DNA of 64,000 nt, taken from assembly GCA_034190875.2 (NCBI GenBank), contig CM067356.1, positions 33,883,632 through 33,947,631 on the forward strand. The letters run 5' to 3'. This document shows, piece by piece, positions 20,766 through 32,923 of this stretch. The stretch is from Urechis unicinctus (Eukaryota; Annelida; Polychaeta; Xenopneusta; Urechidae). Numbering within the stretch: position 1 is the stretch's first letter; every line of letters begins with the position of its first letter. The notes under the pieces are model-generated. The model did not search any database. It saw nothing but the letters and a program-made list of their open reading frames with translations, and had not been told where the DNA came from. A program made the translations under genes and the position numbers.

Positions 20766-22900
20766 TTTGACTTTATCGAAAGCTTTTTAGAGTTCAACTA
20801 CGTTACTGGAAATTTTAGGAACGTCTTCCAAATAACTTGGGGAAGAGTATTGTGTTGTAGGGAACCATATGTATTTTGTGGCTTACATTTTGGTAAGGCA
20901 ATAATAATTGATTGTGTTCAGCAAGATATAGACTCCAAACGTTCAGCTGTGAGGAGCCGATGATAGACATGTTCAATAAATGGCACCATAAAACTGATTT
21001 GGTACCAATTACCATTGATACTGCTATACAGCAACTGTGGAATGATTCAAGTGAGGCAGGTATTAATGAAATGATGAAACCTTACAAATGAACATGCTTC
21101 TGCATAAGCAAAAATGGTCTTGCATAAACATGGATCCCGAAACCGTGAAGCGATGACTCCGCCAATCATTCTCCGCCTCGTCAGATAACTATTACAAGAG
21201 ACCCTACAATGTCGAACGTCATGTATAGTTGATCTATGATTGATATTTTGTTACCCTCTATTTATGATATTAGCGGACTATTCGTTTGTATATTGGATAC
21301 AACATTAAACTTAACGTGGAAAATCAGTACTCTCATTCTAGTGATCATTTAATTCCACTGCAATGCAATTTGTTGCATTCTCTCTATTTATGTCAAGAAT
21401 TTCAATATAGGACGCACGGAATAGACGAAATGCAGACACTTTTGCCGATGGACGGCATATGTGAGAAACATGATACCTGATAATTAAAACAATGATTATC
21501 GAAGCCATGTGAATGAATACGTATGTTTTTTTTTGCATTCTTGTGGTTGACAAAACCGAGATCAAAGCGCCATCATATGTATCAATTAGTTCTTCATAAT
21601 ATCAATGATTAACATCTCACCAATTGAACGGTTGCGGAAACTTATTGGATTGAAATAGTGCTTCTCAACAACAACCAAGATCATTTGTTGATCGTATTGA
21701 TCGAGAAATTGGACCAAATTGATTTCAACATTTTGTGATGAGTGATGCAAACCTATTGCATACATCAATTCTCCACGGTTGATCTCACTCAAGACCGAAG
21801 CGATAGAATGGTTAGTAATTTTATATTTCCTCGTAATGCTCGCAGTTATTAGATATGCAACGGATTTGCCATCTTTAAGAAAGTTTTCTCTTAACGGATA
21901 ATGCACACACAATTCAATTACTTATGCCCCGGTGATGAAGGTTTGCTTATAGAAAATAGTGCAATGCATGCTTATTTTCAAACTATTTGTGAATAGTTCA
22001 CTATGATAACCGACAATGCTGCTTCATAATGATAGAAGGCAATGAAGTAAACATCACCAAACATAGGTGGATAAGAATATAGAAAGTATTGATATTTATG
22101 TCGGGTGGTCATATAATTAACGCTATGAAAAACTGTAAGAGTTATGATATTTCAATAAAAAAACCTTGCAGCTAATTTGCTGTGCAAAGATTGGGTATAG
22201 TATAATTTTTTTAAATAGCAGAGAAGGCCAATAACATTCTAACCTTTTATAAATACTAATCATTGATCAGCGACCATTAACTCCCATCTATCATGCGCAA
22301 CAAACTTACTTCTTAAGTTACCATACATTATTCTCCATATCCAGGGAACCTGACCTGAATATCTAATCTGTACCGCATAACCATTAAACTCATTAATTGA
22401 ACCCATTAACCTGCAGTAAGAAAGAACATTTATAGCTTACATAAAACACAATTGATAAAATGGTAAATAAATATAATTACCATGCGATGGAACCTTGTCA
22501 GATTGAATAGCATTTCATAAGAAAAGATGCAGAACTTAATTGTATGTGTAGCCTAATTATTTCCATTTTCATTGCAAGCCTTAGATCATTTAGCCAGCAA
22601 GTAATATTAAAATACACTGATTACGCTTATTGCAATAAATCAACCACATGATACTGATATGATATGTCTGACATTTTAACAGCTTAATATCTTGAAAGGA
22701 TACCTCAGCTGGTAGGTTAAGATTAATCATGATGTAGAAAGTTGCATGGTAACCTTGCACTTGTGCGTACGTTTATAATGATATTATATTTATGATATGG
22801 GCTGCAAATCATTATGATGATAGTGTAGATGTTTTACCTAAAGCATCAATGTGGTATTTAGATTGGTTGGAATGATATTGTTGGGATATGTGCACCTGAA
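20766..22900. repeat. Duplicated spacer, partner of 48470-50900
   Basis: Direct-orientation homology: agctttttagagttcaact (20780) with agctttttgagcccaactt (48481), tgtattttgtggctta in both, and ttctgcataagcaaaaatgg with ttctgcatcagcaaaaatgg. The unit 4 copy carries a large (TA)n(TG)n array at the place where unit 2 has ordinary sequence. No conserved frame. Confidence 0.7.
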
Positions 22901-24420
22901 AGATTCAAAGCTATTCATTGCTTTCATATATGAACGTTGTTGTGACTTATGTATTCAGTATGTTTATTTTAATATATCTTCAACCAATTTGGAAGCAATT
23001 GTAATTCCATAGTTCTCTTTCTGCTTTGCTTAATTAAGTGGTCCTGGTCAAAATCCCTCGATACGTTCTATTCAGCTACAGGCATAGTTGTCTTGCCTTA
23101 ATTTCTTTTGTGCATCATTTTGCAAGAAAGAATTAGTCTCAATATATCTATAAAGCACTTTGCTTACAGCTGCACTGATTTTTAGTTAGCCCCCTCATAA
23201 AAGACAGTTTGATTTTCCTGGATATTGGAATGGTTCATATAGATAACAGAGATGATGGCGCCTAAAATATAGTGACTCCACAACTTCAGGTTTCATATCC
23301 CAAGCGATTTCTTTGTCACATATTGTCTTCTCATATACAGCACATTCTATCATGATTTACACCATATAGAAGCGAGTCAGGTCTCTATGTGCAAAGTAGC
23401 TAAGTGGTCGCTAACACCGAAATGGGACAAGTGCCAGCACACTTTGAGTTGTTCCGCACACATACCTTCTTGTGGTAGATACCGAGTCCACATATTTTTA
23501 GTTAGCCCCCTCATAAAAGATAGGTAGATACCGAGTCCGCAGTGTTAGCAAGAACGTCTGCAGTATGCAATGATTTAGTGCAGCGGATGTGGGTAAATAC
23601 GTTGACATCATGGTTTAGTTTCCATGTAGATTTAACAAACGGCATACCTGACTATGAAAGTGAATACACGCAAAGTCGTTTCACCATATTGCATTTGGGA
23701 CAGGAAATCAGAATGTATAGACTTGGATACATTCTACATGCCTAACAAAGTCTTTGTTTTAATCGCACAAACTGCACAATGAGACCGGAAACGCAGCAAC
23801 AAATCTGTAGGAGAAGAAACACGACCCATCTCCACCCATTCACATCAGTCACAATTACTACATAACCAGAAAAAGAGTTGTCATGGGCCGAGCGGTAGTA
23901 GGAAAAGCACGACTGAGTTCCAGCACAGCAGGGCTGTAGCTATTGTCCGATTATCATAGTCCTGGTCACATGTAAAACTATGTTAAATATTATACACCTC
24001 TTCACTCATTGAAATTACAAAGGGTTTAATTGATTGTTTCATGGTCGTCAGTGTCATTAGATATAAGGATAATGCACTAGTTAATAATATTTCTTCCCTG
24101 AATAAATTGCCTAATGTTATCATTTGGCTTACAAATGACCCTTGTTAATATTCAGCATTTAATGCGTGGGGTCCCGAAACACTAAGTTATAAATTGTTAC
24201 ATTAATCTTATTGTTCAACCTTTGCGCTTGGAATGGTTGTACTGGTAAATATATTTACTCGGAAACTTGTTGACCGGTAGAGGGGAGCCAGATACCAGGC
24301 AATCATTCGTTGTCTCGACAAATAGGCGTCTGGTTTGTGTTGTAACCAGGATACCTACAACAACACAAGTAAGTGATATGTCAAACTAGATATATTAGCG
24401 ACCAGTCATATTTGCTTATT
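22901..24420. other. Spacer upstream of the unit 2 receptor copy, with a templated insertion
   Basis: No gene. 23260-23810 is homologous to 38230-38690 in unit 3 (ataccgagtcc, aatgatttag, cgcacaaactg anchors). 23477-23535 contains an insertion bounded by a repeated ggtagataccgagtcc (see findings). 24230-24310 matches 51040-51130 in unit 4. Confidence 0.5.
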
Positions 24421-24442
24421 TATTTGTATATTGTGTTCAACA

Positions 24443-25061
24443 TTATACAGAATGAGGGAGATCAGAACTGTCACCATCAAGGTTATCAATTTCCACCCCA
24501 CTAAGGTTTGCTACTCTTGCCCTCTCTATCAGGGGGCGAGAGGTTATCTTCTTTTTGGCGTGTTTACTACAAGCGAGGAGAAACCAGAATGTCAATGCAG
24601 GAAGCAGGAAGAAGACGAACATGAGAAGCTGTTGCCAATGAATCACGAGCCAATAACGACTACGGTATTGTGGCAATGACGTTATACGCGCCACCACTAG
24701 GAATAAATAGCAGGGAACGTTGCATGCGAGGAAAAGGGAACAAGTGGTTACACATATGCTGAGCCCGTGTCTCTGGTTGGGTAACCGACTGGGGTATGTC
24801 CATGACTTGTACGGTAAGTTCCAGTGACGCATTCAAGCCTACCTTCTGTTCCGTTCTAAAGCGTGCATTCTCCATTTCAATCTGGGTTGCATAGTTGCTT
24901 CGACAACTAGTCAGTATTAAAAATAAAAGTAAGAGAATATGGCAAAATTAACAATGCTGTCAATCGCATCGAGTGGACTTTTAATTTGTTCTAATGACTT
25001 GTAGATGAGGCAATAATCCCCCTGATTGGTGGGGAGAATACCTTTGATCAGTGACATTTAG
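24443..25061 (-). pseudogene. Receptor (GPCR) pseudogene, unit 2, 5'-truncated
   Basis: Minus-strand copy of the C-terminal half of the intact receptor, from ECL2/TM5 (about 25061) to the stop at 24443-24445. TM6-TM7 and the tail (GVEIDNLDGDSSDLPHSV) are readable. Damage: TM1-TM4 are missing, with homology ending abruptly at the ATG-like gtgacat (25056-25062); a 20-bp deletion near 24768 between ccgt microhomologies shifts the frame; a 5-bp deletion near 24941 shifts it again. Not functional. Confidence 0.85.
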
Positions 25062-28000
25062 TCGTGTTAATGCCATACGTGGCATGTTAAAGTGAAGACA
25101 ACCAGAGGCATTTAAACAAAAATGAGCGCGGTTTAATGTTGATTTCATCTCATATTGATTGTAGTTCCCACGTAATTGTTAACAAAATACGTTTTAATAA
25201 ACTGCACATTATTTTGAACGATTAGCATTTGACTGACGTCACCTTTGAAGAATTATCATAATCACAAACAATGGTCGGCGACAAGGTGCTCAATTCTGCA
25301 CAGAGTTGTTTATGCTGCCTTGTAGACAGCTCATTTACTCGCAGATTTATAAAAGCTTCTAAAATGTAATGGATCATGGCACACAGAATAATGGCGTGGG
25401 AGCAAGGGTATCCAGACAATATCTCTACAAACGGCTTGATAAGGGATGAATAATGATGTACTATAGTGCGATTGATCGCAAATTGTGGCCAAACAAAAGG
25501 CCTTGCCTTATTATCATTCAATAGGGATCACATAAATAGGTATCAAGGAGGCATGAAAACCACTTTTCTAAATAGTTCACAAAAGAAAATATACCTGTTA
25601 CCTAACTTAAGTCCACGAATATATGAATCCCAAAGCATATCAATTTGTTTGTTGCGGAAGGAATAGTTCAAGACTAGAGCAAAGAATGGGTTTCGATTTA
25701 CGTCTATTAAATTCACACGGAGGCTGTTTTCATGGTCTTTTTATAAGCACACTATTTTGGGACATAAACCAAACAAATTGCAGGCTAACCACCACATTCG
25801 CTCATCTGATATGCGAAACTATTCCCTAAGTTATCAATATCTATGTTTCATATAACGAGAAATTGAACTTGATGTAATCTTTGTGCAGCAAACAATTATT
25901 CTATTATTTTGCTACTCTAAATTATCCATGGGGAAGTCTATTTTCATGCAAGCAATTTAAGAACTGTTAATGCATTATACAATTTGCGTCCAATGCAGCT
26001 GGCAATTTCCTATATTCTGATCTCGCTCTTGTCAAATGGCGCTGCCCGACAACAGTTATAGAATTGTAACAAAAGATATAGATTTTATACATTGTTTCCT
26101 GAATTGATCCACTCAATTCCATACTCAATGTTCTTCCGTTATGTGGTATTTAACATTTATGTGCGACACATATGGAATATTGAAATCGATTTACATCGCG
26201 ATGTGATGATTATGATCCAAACAGCGACAACTGGTGTATTGCTTTTGCAGCATTATCATTGCAACGTTTGTGAAGCAAGAATGTTAGATTGTTGGAATCA
26301 AATCAGTTGTACAGGGTTAATCCCCATTATCCCAGAGAAGTGTTCTACTCGGGTAGCAAACACTCACTACCCCCCTTTAGGCAAATCACGATGGCTGAAA
26401 CCCCTGATAGATGTTTTGTAAGCTTATTGATCGCTCTTTCTGCACATAAATCTCCGGTAAAAAGACAAACATAGAGACCAGAAGAGCTTATGTATTTGTG
26501 TATCGTTCAATACACATATGTAAATTGATATGATTAATGTCAATGCTTCACATGATTAATAATGCTGTTATAACAGGCGCAATGAGAGCGCGATAAGATA
26601 TCATGCGTTCTGCAGATGTTGGTAAATTTAGAAGTCAGGACAGTTAAGCGATGTATAAAAAGCGACAATGATGTATGAAAAAGCAAAACTTGAAGGTACA
26701 AATGACTAGAAATAACAACGGAAAATTTTTAATAAGAGATTAAATAGTTTGAGACTTTGGAAAAAAACCAAAACAAACAAGGGGTCTAGTAACATAGCGA
26801 ACATACACGGAAATATGAGTTTATTAATGATCGGACGATAGTTGACCATGTTATTAGGAACTTGGTATTTCTAGTCTTTTACCAATACAAAATTAACTCG
26901 GATGCTTGGAAAGCTACGCATATTTCAATAGAACGCGTCAATTGTAGCATTCAACTGAGATGAAAGAGAAGACAAACAGTACTACAAAGTTCTTACAGAT
27001 TCAAGAAAGTTTTTAAGATGATCTTTATCTTAGGTTGAGAGCACGTTGGTTCTTTGCCTATCATGATAGTTACTATTTAAAAAGAACTTATTTTAATATT
27101 GACAACATTTTAATGTTTTATAACATACTAAAAATGATGCAAACAGTGTAATATCATAGCACATTGATATATATATATATATATCTATATAGGTTAGGAA
27201 AAAACAGGTTGATGTTTTAGTACAAGGTTCGAAATTGTGTTAAGCCGAGCCACTATGCCACTAAGATTAGATGTTCACAGAGCAATCATTGCCGTCTTTT
27301 TTAGGATCATGACATTGCTAAATACAAAAAATTGCATATGCTGCGTTTACAGTTTGATCTACTCTCACAAATTCTACTACGTATTCTGACGCAATGTATA
27401 CGTCGTACAACAGGTAAAAATACCCACCCACCAGATGATAGCGAAAAATAAGTGCCTTAAGTATTTGCTGTCTTTTTCAATTAACTTTCATGTAGCTACT
27501 TGATTGCCATCCCACTACCACATGTGAAGTATTCCATTTGGGACGGCCACTTGAACTAAGCCCATACATAACGTGAATGGCAGGACAAAATTACGAGAGT
27601 GGAAAAGCGTGTAACAGATGGCTAATAGATTTGCATCTCCACTTTAATGGTAGCCAATATTCTTCGCAAAATAATTGTTAGAAACTGACATTGCATTTAA
27701 TTACGAATTCAAATCATACAATTTAGCCCAGGAATGCAATGCAAAAAAAAATTCGTTAGCACACGATTGTAATGACAAAGCCGCCACAAACAGCAAAACA
27801 TCGTAGAAGCATAGCGTTTTCCGATTTTCCTATCCAGTAAGTATGTCAGATACTATATACTAACAGGCTTTTACTCTATCTTCTCTATTTGATATGGCGA
27901 ATGGGGTGCAAACACTGTGAGGCGGCGGCATTACCAATATGCGGTTGCGTGTCACTGTCGTATGTTTCCGCACCTGTTTCCTTAAGTAAAAGAAAAGCTA

Positions 28001-28160
28001 CTAAACCTAGCATCTATGGATTGCCGAGTTCATCTCTGCATTTAAAGTTATTATGTATTGCCTCCTATGACAATAAACATGATATATATATATTGCTGCA
28101 TTGGCTAGGATAGTCTCCTTGGTTATGTCTGAATATATAACTGTACTTTCAAGCACATAA
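25062..28160. repeat. Duplicated flank of the unit 2 receptor relic
   Basis: Diverged relative of 11280-15700 (unit 1), 41040-42350 (unit 3) and 55730-60690 (unit 4). Anchors include taatgccatacgtggcatg (25071), aaggttcgaaatt (27223 with 13643), gtgccttaagtatttgctgtc (27452 with 15012 and 60016) and catctatggattgccgagtt. A (TA)n run lies at 27167-27193. No conserved frame; the 109-codon frame at 26092 is not shared. Confidence 0.7.
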
Positions 28161-28410
28161 AAATTATGTAATCAGTTTTTTCTTCTTCAAATACAAACTA
28201 AAATAGAGTGGCAGTTGTTGCTTCATTCTGTGTATTGCTATACTGTATAAATAGCATCTCATTTGTGAAATAGAATTCTTTGCATCTCTCTTGCAAATGC
28301 AATATTGTATGCTATCACCTTGAATTAAACACAAGCATAGCCGTAAACGAGCCATCCACGGGTAGGCGCTTTAGACATCGACAGATTCTTTGATGTGCCT
28401 CCTAGAGCTG

Positions 28411-28821
28411 TCAAAGAGGAAGGCAGTGATATATATGACAGCGGGACACGGTAGACACATTTAGTTTGCATATCGTGTACAACATTCCGGTATTTGTCAC
28501 CTGAGATATTTGCTCAGAGCGGCCATAGACACTGTAAGGTAAGAAGAAGAGAGCGAATTGAATCTGCGGGGACCAAGACGTCGGCACGATTGACAATCTC
28601 GCTGCGAAGTAATATAAGTAACAACGAATACCACGATAAAATATAGAAATAAAGTCATAGCGAGGCCGCGTCAAATGACTTGGTTGATATATTGATGGGT
28701 ATGAGCAAATACACATGGCACAGTACCGAATAGCGATGCTCTGTTGCCTAGAGTAAGTCTTATTATGCCCGATTGTTTGATATATGTGGCACGCTACCAC
28801 AAATAGCGCAGCCAAGAACAA
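28411..28821 (-). other. Unrecognised 136-codon frame with hydrophobic segments
   Basis: Begins with a signal-like MFLAALFVVACH and has a second hydrophobic stretch (IQFALFFLPYSVYG). The homologous DNA in unit 4 (about 61080-61400) has lost the frame, and I do not recognise the family. Possibly a decayed membrane or secreted protein, possibly chance. Confidence 0.25.
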
Positions 28822-28859
28822 TCGTTCACGAGAGCCAGCTGCCGTCTGGTGCTCAGTGG

Positions 28860-31080
28860 GATTAGCGGGTGCATTCCATTGAAGGCTGCGTAGATTTGAT
28901 CATAAATGCTGAAGGTAATTTATCCGTTTGTAGCACGAAACGAACAAAATTTATTGCAAGTCATTTTTATATCATTCCATTCTACCTGCTTTGATGATGT
29001 ATGGCACCAATTTGTCCCCTTAAAAGCTCGTTCTGTTCAGTTTATCGCGTTTTTCTCGAAATGATTGTTCAGTAACTTAACTCTCTATTTCTTTGAAATC
29101 GATGGTCATCGCAGTGATAAATGCCGCCTCATTGCAATTCTAACATAAGTGACGCGGTTTTGCTCATATTTCACAGTATCAACATGAATGGCGTGCGATT
29201 ATATACGCTGCCATGTAACAACCGGTGTCTGGTTGCACATGACGTACGCATTATTTAACAACACAGCTCCCTCTGCATAGGTTGAGTATCTGAATGTCGT
29301 TCGTAATGGAAATGGTTAATCACAGTCCAAAGCTAACAAAGTAAAGACATAGGCCGAATCGTTATTGTACGCTGGCAAACTCTTAAAGCTGATAAATCTA
29401 ATGCTACCTCTCGAATTAACAGCGAATCACCAAATTTCGCCAAACACTAAAACGAACCTTTAGAACTTAAATGACAAAATGTGGCTTTTATGTCTACCAT
29501 AACATAAATACATAACATTTATGCGTTGGCAAGTTTAATGTGGAGCATTGGATACATCGTAAATGTCAATGAAATCATAAATCGGGCTATTATTCAGCTG
29601 TTGTATACGTTGGCTGCCACAACCTTGGCAATCTGGTTATTTACTATCATATTTGAAGGCATTCCAACATAAACAATATATTTTGGTTGAACTATTACGC
29701 CTTATGCCGCTGGTAAGTCGACCTGCAGCATCACATACTGTTACAATTGTTGGTGCCGTCGCTTGTTCATTGTACTTTATTATTTTGGCGCCGCCATTTT
29801 GTCGATCTCTAAGTTCTTTTTCCATTTCGTGATAATGGTGCTGCTTTTACGGTTAAGTAATTAGTTACTTAGCCTGTCTTGTAGGCTATACATGCCTGTC
29901 ATAGCGAAACAAAACGAGGGGTCTTTACATTTTATTTAATAATTAACAAATAAACTCAGTACGATCATCAGCAGTTGTCGCATCTAATGAAACATTGATA
30001 GTTAACCCCATAGCATATTCACTACTGACCAATAACGAAAAGATGTTACACGCTGGCTTCAAATTGTGACTTGACTGATAACAAAACTTTTCATTCCCAT
30101 TAACGGTTATGTTAAGTCATTTGTAAAATCTATGAGTGGTTTTACAACATATGCCTTGTTATATACTAAGTACATAAAACATATGGTGTAAAATTTAAGT
30201 TTAAAGTTAAATTGTAATTAAATTGAATTATTCAATTGATATAATAAACCATTTACTATGTAAAGACCTCCTTGCTGACAACACAAAAAAAGACCATCCT
30301 GTCTGCGACTAATCACAGCATTTCCTGCTGACGTCCAAGGATCGACCTTCTAGTTTACCGCCAACATCAAACGTACCTGTTAACGAGCCATCAGTGGGAA
30401 GATAAACAGGAGAGACGTATGGGTGGGGCCTTTTAGACATCGATTACGTCTTTGATGTGCTTCCTAGAGTTGTCAACGAGGAAGGTAGTGATATATATGA
30501 CAGCTGGACACGGATAAGTAATTAGTTACTTGGCCTGTCTTGTGGGCTATACATGCCTGTCATAAGGAAACAAAACGAGAGGTCTTTACATTTTAGCTAA
30601 TAATTCTGTTACCGATATATTTAACAAATAAACTCAGAATCTTATGCTGCATAAATAGGTACGGCCTTGTTAGATCGGCCATGAACTCATTATCGTTTGT
30701 TATTTCAATACCATACACACTTCTTCAGAAGCCAAGAGGGAGAAGGTCTCAACTGGTGAACACTGGTTATGACTGTGTTGTATTGTTCACATGTAGGACT
30801 AAACATTATTATATATTATAATCAAGTAGAATAAAACATGCTAATGGTCGCATCAGATAAGATAAACGCTTGTTTCTTATCAGCAACAATATCCGTATCA
30901 CAGTAAAGTAGATGTCATGTCAGCTGGGAAACAAAGAACATGCATAGCCTGCATTTTGCATTCACTAAGTGATCATGACGAACGTCAATTTGAACTTCCA
31001 ATCATATGATATTGCTCGATGATTGTCGAATGATAAGCATGACATCTAACAGTATGGAAAAGTCACTTACTTGCTATTTA
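28860..31080. repeat. Spacer with a local repeated block
   Basis: 29857-29965 is repeated at 30511-30634 (taagtaattagttactt, ctatacatgcctgtcat, aaacaaaacgag). 28370-28455 is repeated at 30425-30510 (tgatatatatgacagc then ggacacgg) and, more diverged, near 61000-61095. 30265-30370 matches 63720-63835. No gene supported; the 62-codon minus frame at 29637-29825 has no recognisable feature. Confidence 0.55.
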
Positions 31081-31175
31081 AAAATATTAGCGAGAAGAAA
31101 ACCAGCTTACCAATGCAGGACGCAAGAATCTAAGCAGCAGAACCTGTAGCAAATGATGCAAGCGTCAATAAATCG
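31081..31175 (-). pseudogene. Receptor (GPCR) relic, TM7 neighbourhood
   Basis: The plus-strand text gcgagaagaaaaccag...ccaatgcaggacgcaagaa...agcagcagaa matches the receptor TM7/C-tail segment at 8780-8840 (gcgaggagaaaccag...tcaatgcaggacgcaggaag...aacagcagaa). About 90 bases survive, with indels. Isolated relic. Confidence 0.5.
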
Positions 31176-31429
31176 TTAGGTCAAATAGTTAAAACGTCTT
31201 GCAAGCTACCTTTTAAAATAAGCAACAAAATATATTGCAGGTAAAAAGGGTGCATTAGTTGTCAATATTCGGTCCTATTCCTGGCATTTTAATTGGCTGT
31301 TGGATATTTATGACTTAGCTGGGTGTTTTCAAACACCATCGTTACGACATATGTATTATCCACAGAGCTGCAGTGACAGTTTGGGACGAAATATAAAAGA
31401 ACAATGGCTTAGCGAAAATGCCGAAGTCT

Positions 31430-32300
31430 TATAAGGAAAAACCTGCTAACTCTATTACCGAATATATTAAACGAATAAGCTGAAATTTTCATGATTTGTC
31501 GGGAGATACCCCAAAATATATCGCACAAATTGATAAACTTGAAAAGGTCCACCCTAGCCAATACATGATTATTATGGTTCAATGCATCGAAAGGATTTGT
31601 TTAAACAACCGCACATTTAATTAAAGGAAGCATATTTACTGAAGCCATCAATAGTACAATCCCACACGAGTGCAACTCATATGTCATTATTAATTGTGTG
31701 CGTCATTCTTGCCTATATCTCTATACAGCTGCCAGAAATTAACATATGCATGCCCCATTAAGACGCAGCTGCACTAAACATGATTTTGGAATGATTGTTA
31801 TTGACGTCTGTAATGGTGGCGGCTACAATATGTACAACTAATTAATTGTGTATTTCAAACAGGTATATGCGAATAAGGTCAATAGGCACAAAGGGAATAT
31901 GTGGACGCCATTGATGATGACTTGCCACAAGTACCGACACACCTTGAGTTAGACCGCAAACACAATTATGTTATTGACGTGACAGCAGACTAAGGTATAA
32001 CTCGATTGAACGAGGTAATATGTGCAATATTCTATACGCCATTAAGTATAATCAATAATTAAAGCCATTGACAACGACAATAGGTAAATTCCGGCTCAAG
32101 CTGATCTATTCCCACATATTCCCATGTAATTCCCAAATGCCCGCCATTGTCAAATACATTTCTATTTAATTTTATTTGTTGATACAATTTTACAGTCACT
32201 TTAGATAAAACGAGTGTGAAGATAAAGACACTGGAACTCTTAAAGTTCAGTATTCATTGATGAATAGCAAACCTAATAGCTCTTCGTAAATCAAACATCT
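31430..32300. repeat. Duplicated spacer, partner of 42380-43290
   Basis: Anchors: atgattattatgg(t/c)tcaat, aaggatttgtttaa / aagatttgtttaa, ggcacaaagggaatatgtgg / ggcacaaagggaatgtgatg, and the pair near 32090-32290 and 43080-43280. Non-coding. Confidence 0.65.
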
Positions 32301-32759
32301 GCTCCTTAATTAGCGGCATTAATGCTTTAATGGCAGTGAGTACTTCTCTGGTCGCAAATGCTTATTTCTGCTTTTGACCTTTTGTTGCCACAAAATCGCA
32401 AAACATGAGTGTATTGCCATTCACCTAATAAAGCTTGATGGATCAGGAAATCGATTCTATGTACAGGTGGACCATATAAAAGACGATCATTTACCGTCAG
32501 AGCTACTACCTTTTGTATGTGAACTGGCGTCCATTATTTTTACAGCCATGAATCACACTGATATACAATAGGTAACAATGGGGCTGTCAGTTCGAAGGAA
32601 TGTTATATATGGTCTACGAGTCGATGGAGTATGATATCCAAATCATGGTTATCATTAATGCTACATTGGCTGACTAGTTATTTGTATTTTGTATATAAAC
32701 AGATTGAAGAAGACCGGTACCGTTAGCACTATTCTTCTGGCGACCCTACCCATGTCTGT
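32301..32759 (+). other. Spacer with an unrecognised 65-codon frame (32374-32571)
   Basis: The frame reads GNRFYVQVDHIKDDHLPSEL near its middle and ends after NHTDIQ. No family recognised and no partner copy seen. Otherwise nothing notable. Confidence 0.15.
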
Positions 32760-32830
32760 CGTAAGATGCGAGGCTATCTTCCGAGAGTGGCTATGACGTC
32801 ATACGCACTACCAATTAAATTAAGTAGGAG
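32760..32830 (-). pseudogene. Receptor (GPCR) relic with internal deletion
   Basis: Plus-strand text tctgtcgtaagatgcgaggc then tatcttcc matches 8736-8765 of the receptor, and tatgacgtcatacgcactacc matches tgatgacgtcatacgcgccac at 8884-8905. The roughly 120 bases between them in the intact gene are missing. Confidence 0.45.
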
Positions 32831-32901
32831 TGCACATTACACACCAGCCACTGGTGCAAGAGGTGACCCCTATACTGCACCTTTTAGAATTTCAGTGGGT
32901 A

Positions 32902-32923
32902 ATGTCTTGGATATCCAAGACAT
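32902..32923. repeat. Perfect 22-bp palindrome
   Basis: atgtcttggat followed by its exact reverse complement atccaagacat, no spacer. It lies just beyond a receptor relic. No function inferred. Confidence 0.9.

Noticed and set aside
20417..20770. 117-codon hydrophobic frame
   Set aside because: No start context, family or conservation in related repeats; hydrophobicity follows from AT-rich sequence.
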